Assembly: GCF_021531815.1 (NCBI RefSeq)
Contig: NZ_JADYUM010000010.1
Coordinates: 1 to 64,000, forward strand
Source of the DNA: Pseudoflavonifractor phocaeensis
Lineage (GTDB): Bacteria > Bacillota > Clostridia > Oscillospirales > Oscillospiraceae
Length of the DNA stretch: 64,000 nucleotides
Direction of reading: 5' to 3'
The notes beneath the pieces are model-generated. The model did no database searches. It had not been told where the DNA came from and worked only from the letters and a program-made list of their open reading frames with translations. The position numbers and the translations under genes are program-made. Below are positions 58,601 through 64,000 of the stretch, piece by piece. Positions within the stretch are counted from its first letter, which is position 1. Each line of letters opens with the position of its first letter.

Positions 58601-59152
58601 TTACGACTCATTGTTCACGCGGATGGTATACGGCAGGACAGTCAGCGTGTCCGGGTCGATGATGATGACTGCCCGTTTCTTTTCGTATGCGTAGTTAATA
58701 GTGTATGCCGTACCTCCTTTGGTGGAACCATTGTAGACGGCAAGGACGAAATTGGCATGGTCGATCAGCCAGCGATTGCGCCGGAACATACAGTCGCGTG
58801 TGTAGTGGCGGCTGATATAGACGGTTTCGTCACACTCCGCCAGGATGTTGAAATAGCGTTCCCGCTGCTCCACGCTCCAGCGGTCCGCCTGACTTTCGCA
58901 GGGCAGCACTGCTATGAGCCTGATACCCTTTTGTGGATACTGCTTCTTACAGGCAAGAACGATCTCCGCGCCCCAGATGTCTGCACCCAGCGCCATGCCG
59001 GAGAGAAAAGTTGTTACGCCGTTTTCAATGAGCGATACGATCTGAATCGTCATCAGGGCCTTGAGTTTACAGCAGTCCGGGTGTTCTTCATCGTAGCCGA
59101 ATTTGTAGCTGGACGGTCTGTGTCCGGTAAATGCACAAGTCAAATCTTCCAT
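58601..59152 (-). CDS. SLOG/DUF1273-family protein
   Basis: 183-aa protein of the YpsA/DUF1273 branch of the SLOG (Rossmann-like nucleotide-binding) superfamily: CAFTGHRPSSYKFGYDE at the N-terminus, FLSGMALGADIWGAEIVL, and GSTKGGTAYTINYAYEK. Family members are thought to bind nucleotide-derived ligands; some SLOG proteins act in defence systems. Start ATG 59152 follows AAGGCGGTATT. Driven by a consensus promoter (59197-59225). Divergent from the XRE gene next door. Confidence 0.85.
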   Translation of the reverse strand: MEDLTCAFTGHRPSSYKFGYDEEHPDCCKLKALMTIQIVSLIENGVTTFLSGMALGADIWGAEIVLACKKQYPQKGIRLIAVLPCESQADRWSVEQRERYFNILAECDETVYISRHYTRDCMFRRNRWLIDHANFVLAVYNGSTKGGTAYTINYAYEKKRAVIIIDPDTLTVLPYTIRVNNES

Positions 59153-59196
59153 AATACCGCCTTCGTGAATAAGCAAAATATAATGTGAGTAAAATC

Positions 59197-59225
59197 ATTA
59201 TAAGCCAAATACATTTTGCCGTCAA
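59197..59225 (-). promoter_or_regulatory. Sigma-A promoter of the SLOG gene
   Basis: - strand TTGACG, 17 bases, TATAAT. Confidence 0.82.
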
Positions 59226-59285
59226 TAAGCCGAAAATGATGTACGGTATAATATTTTACGCATCATTAAGAAGGAGGTGCGTCGC

Positions 59286-59648
59286 ATGAAATCGTTTTGT
59301 GAGATTCTTCGGGAACTGCGGGAGGATCGGGATATGACCCAGGCCGATGTTGCAAATCTTCTCGGCACTTCGCAGCAATACTATTCCAAGTACGAAACGG
59401 GCAAATATGAAATGCCGATCCACTATGTTGTGCCCCTTGCAGACTTCTATGGGGTATCTGTGGACTATCTCCTGGGGCGCACGGCCTGCCGGGTACGCCT
59501 AGAGGAATATCAAAAGCCAATCGTCGCTGGGTACACGGCAGACGAGTTACTGGCGGATGTTCTGACGCTGGACCGCAAGGGCCGGGAGAGTGTCCGTGAG
59601 TATATCGAATTGCAGATGAAAGCGAACCGGCAGAATAAGGGCAAATGA
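59286..59648 (+). CDS. XRE-family regulator 2 of the mobile element
   Basis: 120-aa protein with N-terminal helix-turn-helix (ILRELREDRDMTQADVANL, GTSQQYYSKYETGKYEMP) of the immunity-repressor type and a C-terminal helical tail. ATG 59286 follows AAGGAGGTGCGTCG. It is divergent from the SLOG gene, with the two promoters facing away from about 59200-59250, so it may repress both. Followed by a small hairpin terminator. Confidence 0.85.
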   Translation: MKSFCEILRELREDRDMTQADVANLLGTSQQYYSKYETGKYEMPIHYVVPLADFYGVSVDYLLGRTACRVRLEEYQKPIVAGYTADELLADVLTLDRKGRESVREYIELQMKANRQNKGK

Positions 59649-59649
59649 T

Positions 59650-59678
59650 GACGGCCTACCCAGGCCGTCCTTTTGTTT
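59650..59678 (+). terminator. Terminator after XRE regulator 2
   Basis: GACGGCCT / AGGCCGTC hairpin (59651-59675), then CTTTTG. Confidence 0.7.
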
Positions 59679-59734
59679 TCCTCCGGTACACGGAAACGCA
59701 GGGTACGGGAAAGCGGCAAGCAATGCAAAGCGGG

Positions 59735-59860
59735 ACCCACTTTGCGAAAACCGCAGATTTCCGCTTTCGCGGAAACCCACGGTTTCATGCTTGTTGAGGC
59801 TCCGCCCCAATCCCCGCAGAACACGGTTTCCGTGTTCTGAAACGCAGGACTTATCCTGCG
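59735..59860. other. Cluster of short perfect hairpins next to the relaxase gene
   Basis: At least four hairpins in 126 bases: GCAAAG/CTTTGC (59735-59755), TTTCCGC/GCGGAAA (59758-59775), CAGAACACGG/CCGTGTTCTG (59817-59839) and CGCAGGA/TCCTGCG (59843-59860). No gene is supported. Such clusters occur at transfer origins and at replication origins; which applies, if either, is not decided by the sequence. Confidence 0.45.
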
Positions 59861-59897
59861 GCTGCGCGATTTTTCAAATCGCTTTATGGCGGTCAGC

Positions 59898-61322
59898 TCA
59901 ACGCTGTTCCGCCTTTTTTTCTTTTGTGGCATCCGGTTCTTCATGGACTTCCTCCGTGCCAAGGAAACGGTCAATATTGGCCTTGGCGGTCAGCAGCTCC
60001 TTCATGTCCTCCCGTGCCTTGCGGTATTCGGAGTAGGCCGCTTTTTTCTCAGCCATCAGCGCGGCGTACTCGGCGTTCAGGCTCTTGACGGTGGGCAACT
60101 TCTTAACGCCCTGGGCATCGAAATACTGCTTTGCGGCCTTATGCAGCGTGATGTCGCTCTCATGCTCCGAAAGAAACTTCTTGGAGTATCCGGCCTTACG
60201 GTAGGCGATATAGGTGTCGCGGGTCTTGGCATAGTTGATGATGTGCGTACGCATGACGGCGATCTCCGCCATGCGCTTTTCTGCCGCCTTGATTCTCCCG
60301 GATATGTCGTGATACCGGGCAGAGGCAGCGGAGGCTTTCTCTGCCAATGTGTCGTAGTCCAGCAGCTCGTTCTCTTGCAGATAGGCTACCGTCTGTGCCA
60401 TCTGCTTCAGGTTGAACAGCGTGGCCCAGCGCGCATAACCGGCCCCCTTTCCGGCCCGGAGTTTTGCCTGAATGTCTACCAGCAGATTCCCACTTCGCTT
60501 CTCCGGTGCGGCGCTGGGAGTAATGCGCTGCCGGGGCGTATGCTCCATTTCACCGGCGATGACTGCGCGGAGATCTGCCGGGGTGTAGCCGGGACCGAGG
60601 GTGTCCATGCGGATAAACTTCTTCTGTTCGCCGCCCATAAGGGACGGCACTTTCTTTCCTTTGACTTCATACCCGGCCTCCCGCAGCAGCGTCAGCAGAG
60701 CTTCAAAGGATTCCGGCTTCTGTGCCAGCGCATCGTCAATGGCAAAGCAGATACGCTCCCGGTGAGAGGGCTTTTTCTGATCTCCCAGCCATTTGTTGTA
60801 GCTCTTTCCGTGGCGCTTCGGGTCCTCCACGATGGAGTAGCCATTCTCAATACAGATGGTGTCGCTGAGCCGCCGCACGGCGCGGGTGCTGCCCCAAAAG
60901 TTACGGAACTTCCGGGTCTGACTGAGGGCAGTCGAGTTCCAGATGATGTGATTGTGAATGTGGGATTTGTCAATGTGGGTACAGACGATAAAGGCATGGT
61001 TGCCCTTGGTGAATCGCCGTGCCAGCTCACAGCCCAGGCGATTTGCTTCTTCCGGGGTGATCTCGCCGGGACGAAAAGACTGGCGGAGATGATAGGCAAT
61101 CACATCGTCCTCGCTGCGCACTCTGCCAGTCTTTTGGATATACTGCCGCTTGGTGAACAGGAACTCCGCATCTGCGATTCTGCTGTCGCACTGCCAGCTG
61201 GTAATGAGCTGGCCGTTATCCGTCTTTTGCGGATTCTTGGAATAGTCCAGTATGTCGCTGATGGCCTGTCCGACCGTGCGGTCTTTGCCAGTGTGCAGCG
61301 GCATGATGCGCGTGGTCGCCAC
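59898..61322 (-). CDS. MOBP-type relaxase
   Basis: 474-aa relaxase/mobilization nuclease (PF03432-like). It nicks oriT and is carried to the recipient attached to the strand. The candidate nicking Tyr is Tyr27 in ILDYSKNP; the three-His metal motif HIDKSHIHNHIIWN is near residues 121-134. The C-terminal third is helical and basic. GTG 61322 follows AAGGAGGGTAATCTCAG. It follows MobC and a small membrane protein, as in other Firmicutes mobilizable elements. Complete and probably functional. Confidence 0.9.
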   Translation of the reverse strand: MATTRIMPLHTGKDRTVGQAISDILDYSKNPQKTDNGQLITSWQCDSRIADAEFLFTKRQYIQKTGRVRSEDDVIAYHLRQSFRPGEITPEEANRLGCELARRFTKGNHAFIVCTHIDKSHIHNHIIWNSTALSQTRKFRNFWGSTRAVRRLSDTICIENGYSIVEDPKRHGKSYNKWLGDQKKPSHRERICFAIDDALAQKPESFEALLTLLREAGYEVKGKKVPSLMGGEQKKFIRMDTLGPGYTPADLRAVIAGEMEHTPRQRITPSAAPEKRSGNLLVDIQAKLRAGKGAGYARWATLFNLKQMAQTVAYLQENELLDYDTLAEKASAASARYHDISGRIKAAEKRMAEIAVMRTHIINYAKTRDTYIAYRKAGYSKKFLSEHESDITLHKAAKQYFDAQGVKKLPTVKSLNAEYAALMAEKKAAYSEYRKAREDMKELLTAKANIDRFLGTEEVHEEPDATKEKKAEQR

Positions 61323-61396
61323 CTGAGATTACCCTCCTTCCAAAAGAAAAGCGGCCCGCATAACGATGCGAACCGCGTATCCTGATTCAGATGTCC

Positions 61397-61687
61397 TTAA
61401 CTTCTTATGAATCCTTTCATAGCTGCGTTGACGCCTTGCAGCTTTCCCAGCACCCACACCGCCAGCATCGGAAGTCCCATGGGGCTGACCAGGAATGCGA
61501 ACACCAGGAGAATGATTCCGTTCTGGATGGAATAGGTTATCAAGACGGCCAGGGCCAGAATGGAGAGCAGCACACTCGCCAGCTTGAATATAAAAGCGGA
61601 ACAAGAGATAAGGCCCGCACACAGCCAGATGAAAATGGACAGGGCCATGGTAATGGGGGCAGCGGCAAACTTCAAAATCGACTTCAT
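61397..61687 (-). CDS. Small membrane protein, CD1845-like
   Basis: 96-aa protein with two to three hydrophobic helices (APITMALSIFIWLCAGLI, LASVLLSILALAVLITY, IILLVFAFLVSPMGL). Homologues of similar size sit between mobC and relaxase genes in Clostridium difficile conjugative transposons (CD1845 family, from memory). Function unknown, possibly transfer-related. Start ATG 61687 follows AGGAGTGTTGAAA. Confidence 0.75.
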   Translation of the reverse strand: MKSILKFAAAPITMALSIFIWLCAGLISCSAFIFKLASVLLSILALAVLITYSIQNGIILLVFAFLVSPMGLPMLAVWVLGKLQGVNAAMKGFIRS

Positions 61688-61788
61688 TTTCAACACTCCT
61701 TTCCTTCCTGACATAAGCGTATCGTATCTTGCCGCGTTCTGCAAGGATATGAGAAAAGAGGGGCGGCTGCTTGTGCCGCCCCTCACAT

Positions 61789-62127
61789 TCATTTCAGAGC
61801 CGCCAGTTCAGCGACGATCTTTTCCGCAGCCGTCCAAAGCCGCTCCTGATTCTGCCGGATGTCCTCCAGGTCGGCATCATAGACGCGCCCGGTTTCATGG
61901 GCGCGCTTGGTCAGCTGATTAAGATTGTTGCTGGAATAACGGAGCAGAGAAACCAGCTCCCGCAGCTCCGGCAGTTCCAGCTTCACCACATATCCGTCAA
62001 TCGCCATTTTCCGCAGATAAGCGGCCATGTTGGTGGTGCCGAGCTGGGCCATCTTCGTCTCGATCATCTCCCGCTCCTGGGGCGTGACGCGGAACTTTAA
62101 CTGTATCTCCCGTTTCCGCTTTGCCAT
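61789..62127 (-). CDS. mobC: MobC-like relaxosome accessory protein
   Basis: 112-aa protein: a ribbon-helix-helix-like N-terminus (REIQLKFRVTPQEREMIETKM) and a C-terminal helical MobC domain (LLRYSSNNLNQLTKRAHET). MobC helps the relaxase open the DNA at oriT. ATG 62127 is 8 bases after AGGAG; TTG 62133 is less likely. It begins 2 bases after the DUF3849 stop. Confidence 0.87.
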   Translation of the reverse strand: MAKRKREIQLKFRVTPQEREMIETKMAQLGTTNMAAYLRKMAIDGYVVKLELPELRELVSLLRYSSNNLNQLTKRAHETGRVYDADLEDIRQNQERLWTAAEKIVAELAALK

Positions 62128-62129
62128 GG

Positions 62130-62633
62130 TCAACGCTCCTGGGACTTGAAATGCGCCGAATTTTTCGGCGCATTTCTTTCCGGCGGGGCTTTCAGCTTCT
62201 GCCGGACGGAGGGCTTCTCCTGCTGCTGGGCAAGGGCAAATTCTTTCCGCGTCTGTGTCAGAAACAGGTCCGTTAGGCCGGGGTGGCTGTTCACGACAAA
62301 GTAGCAGTTACGGTCGCCGCCAAGTCCATCCTTGTTATCACAAACGGGGACGGTTTTGGCCCACGCCTTGTTGTCATTGGAGATGCGTCCGTCCCAATCC
62401 ATCTGCTTGACCGTATTGGCGAGGACATGGAAAACGCGATCATAGCCGAACTGGTCCACCACCTGTTTCGGCGCTTCGCTGTCAAGGCAGTTGTTCCGGT
62501 AGTGTTCTCTGATGGCCGCCTCAATCGCCTCTTTGCAGGCGATATTCGCCCGGAAGGAATTACGGAACTGCTCCAGCTCCCCATGCTCACGGGCATAGGT
62601 GCCGGTATGCTGATACACAGAAATCTCTTTCAT
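62130..62633 (-). CDS. DUF3849 domain protein
   Basis: 167-aa protein with the DUF3849 pattern: VYQHTGTYAREHGELEQFR, CKEAIEAAIREHYRNN, VIxVLANTVKQMDWDGRI-like and NDNKAWAKTVPV. Such domains are common in ICE-encoded multidomain proteins, usually as part of larger ones. Start ATG 62633 directly abuts a TnpV fragment on the other strand, so the natural 5' context may have been lost. It is the first of the DUF3849-MobC-membrane protein-relaxase run. Confidence 0.75.
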   Translation of the reverse strand: MKEISVYQHTGTYAREHGELEQFRNSFRANIACKEAIEAAIREHYRNNCLDSEAPKQVVDQFGYDRVFHVLANTVKQMDWDGRISNDNKAWAKTVPVCDNKDGLGGDRNCYFVVNSHPGLTDLFLTQTRKEFALAQQQEKPSVRQKLKAPPERNAPKNSAHFKSQER

Positions 62634-62634
62634 T

Positions 62635-62757
62635 ATGAAGTCGGCGGGCGTGACGGAGGAATTGAAAGCCAGCGACCCGATGAAGTGGGTGGGCCTGATG
62701 AACACACTGAAAGCGCAGGCGGAGGAAACCATCCTGGCGGAACTGGTGTTCAGCTAA
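62635..62757 (+). pseudogene. TnpV C-terminal fragment
   Basis: 40 codons: GVTEELKASDPMKWVGL, NTLKAQAEETILAELV, ending naturally. This matches the C-terminus of the transposon protein TnpV (about 120 aa). The N-terminal two thirds are absent. It is joined to the DUF3849 gene on one side and the helicase fragment on the other. Confidence 0.65.
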
Positions 62758-62792
62758 ACCTTTTTGATGCCCCGGCCGGGGCACAGCTCAGT

Positions 62793-63971
62793 ATGTTCCC
62801 CACAGAGGCGGAACAAATCCAATCCATTATAGAAGCGGAGAGCGCACAAGCTGCGCCCTTCGCTTTTTCTTTGCCCCAGGAGGATATAGACCACCTTCTG
62901 CGGCTGGGCAGCAACACCGAGCAAGCCCGCTTGAAGATCGTGAACGAGTTTATGAAACAAAAGCCTTTTTCCGAGCTGGCGGCCTTTGTGAAGCAAACCT
63001 ATCACGACGGTTACGGCCTCAAGACCGGCAACGGGAGCATATCGTCCTGCCGTTATGTCACGGAGGGTACTTTCGACGCCTACCTTTGGCAGACCGTTGA
63101 GAATAAGCAGCGTTTCATTTCCCAAATCATGACCTCCAAATCCCCGGTCCGCTCCTGTGAGGATGTGGATGCCACGGCGCTGTCCTTTGCGGAAATCAAG
63201 GCGCTGTGTGCCGGTGATCCCCGTATCAAAGAGCGCATGGATTTGGATGTGGAGGTTTCCAAGCTGAAGATTCTGAAAGCGGCCCATCAAAGCAAGCAGT
63301 TCCAATTGGAGGACAATCTGCTGAAATACTTTCCGGAGCAGATCAAGGAAAACACAGGCTTCATCCGTGGGCTGGAAGCCGACTTGCAGACCCTCGCTGC
63401 ACATCCGCTCCCCAAGGAGGGATTTGTCGGCATGGAGATTCGGGGCGACAAGCTCACCGACAAGGAGAACGCCGGTGCCGCGCTGCTGGACGCCTGCAAG
63501 GAGTTCAAGGGCAAAGAGCCGGTGCAGATCGGCAGCTATCGCGGCTTTTCCATGTCCATCGCCTTTGACCCGATTTGGCAACGGTACACCCTGACCCTGA
63601 AAGGGCAGATGACCCATGAGGTTGATTTGGGCACGGATGCCAAGGGCAATTTGCTCCGCATTGAAAATGCGCTGGACAGAACACCGGACCGGCTGCGCGC
63701 TGTGCAGGCCCAGCTTGAAAACCTCTACAACCAGCAGGAGGCAGCAAAGGCCGAGGTCGGCAAACCGTTTCCCCAGGAACAGGAGCTGGCAGAAAAGACC
63801 GCGCGGCTGGTGGAGCTGGATTTGATTCTCAACCTGGACAGTAAAGGGCGGAACCAGCCGGAGCAGGCAATCGCAAAAGCAAACCGCCCCTCCGTGCTGG
63901 ATAAGCTGAAAACGCTGCCGGTTCACAGCGCACCCGACAAGCCCCATAAGAAAGAAATGGAGGTACGATAA
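62793..63971 (+). pseudogene. SNF2-type helicase of the ICE, internally deleted
   Basis: 393 codons open to a natural stop, but a chimera. The first part (MFPTEAEQIQSIIEAE, SLPQEDIDHLLRLGS) matches the middle region preceding the helicase core in the ~2,000-aa SNF2/methylase protein of Firmicutes ICEs. From CRYVTEGTFDAYLWQTVENK on, it matches the region after the core. The helicase core itself (about a thousand residues) is missing at the junction near 63045-63060, in frame. The 5' end is also cut by the TnpV fragment. The frame being open could mean a retained short product. Confidence 0.65.
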
Positions 63972-64000
63972 GCCCGGGCATCATCAGCTCCAGACGCCGG

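Larger units (their letters stand above)
40276..64000. mobile_element. Integrated mobilizable/conjugative element, right end outside window
   Basis: Left boundary placed at the break in sat near 40276-40285. From there on GC content drops and the content is typical of Firmicutes ICE/IME: three large serine recombinases at the end, DUF6870, sigma-like factor, XRE regulators, relaxase with MobC, CD1845-like membrane protein, DUF3849, and a SNF2-type helicase fragment. Cargo is two SLH surface-protein modules. No VirB4, coupling protein or VirB6 homologue is visible, so it is either mobilizable only or continues to the right. The att dinucleotide cannot be fixed without the other end. Confidence 0.8.

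Noticed and set aside
1..64000. tRNA, rRNA, T-box or other known riboswitches
   Set aside because: None seen on reading both strands of intergenic regions; a covariance-model scan would be needed to exclude them fully.

Overview
The window looks like chromosomal DNA of a gut Firmicute of the Oscillospiraceae type (Flavonifractor / Pseudoflavonifractor / Lawsonibacter-like; inferred from gene content and composition, not from a database search). It has very GC-rich coding DNA, AGGAGG ribosome binding sites, sigma-A promoters with 17-base spacers, and conserved Firmicutes neighbourhoods (recJ-relA-dtd; spoVB-like flippase, mazG, hup, rqcP; yhaO-yhaN). No rRNA, tRNA or CRISPR array was seen.

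1-28,200 is mostly core genome. It holds recJ (5' end outside), a bifunctional (p)ppGpp enzyme, dtd, an MBL-fold hydrolase, hemZ, a uridine-kinase-like protein, a GH13 neopullulanase-type enzyme and an XRE membrane regulator on the + strand. On the - strand follow a siroheme reductase-like protein fused to a C_GCAxxG_C_C domain, an ApbE / NusG-II / Gx-transporter operon, rqcP with a truncated extra copy of its own 5' end, hup, mazG, a MurJ/SpoVB flippase, an MTA/SAH deaminase-PNP salvage operon, signal peptidase I, YhaN/YhaO, YmdB and an acyltransferase. A diguanylate cyclase closes the region.

28,380-40,280 is a metabolic region. Three genes (TIM-barrel isomerase, Old-Yellow-Enzyme reductase, Gfo/Idh oxidoreductase) are read divergently from a LysR gene. 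Next comes a sigma-54 activator, a near-consensus -24/-12 promoter with a perfect 15-bp inverted repeat upstream, and a histidine-ammonia-lyase-family protein in which the MIO-forming Ala-Ser-Gly is replaced by Tyr-Leu-Gly. MIO-less relatives include ergothionase, so this lyase may release an amine from ergothioneine or a similar betaine rather than ammonia from histidine. A hutP antiterminator gene, a conditional-terminator-like hairpin, a sulfatase-family gene and a TAXI transporter protein (the last two fused by a deletion), and the first about 58 codons of ATP sulfurylase follow. This is the most unusual chromosomal locus in the window.

About 40,280 to the right edge is an integrated mobile element that interrupts sat. 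It has three tandem large serine recombinases, a DUF6870 protein, a sigma-like factor with a hairpin that can mask its ribosome binding site, two XRE regulators, a MOBP relaxase with MobC and a small membrane protein, a SLOG-family protein, DUF3849, a TnpV fragment and an internally deleted SNF2-type helicase. Its cargo is a duplicated module: SLH-anchored surface protein, DUF2442 protein and MalT/LuxR-type regulator. In the second copy the regulator has been reduced to its promoter and last codons. No conjugation ATPase or pore gene is visible; they may lie beyond the right edge or be absent.
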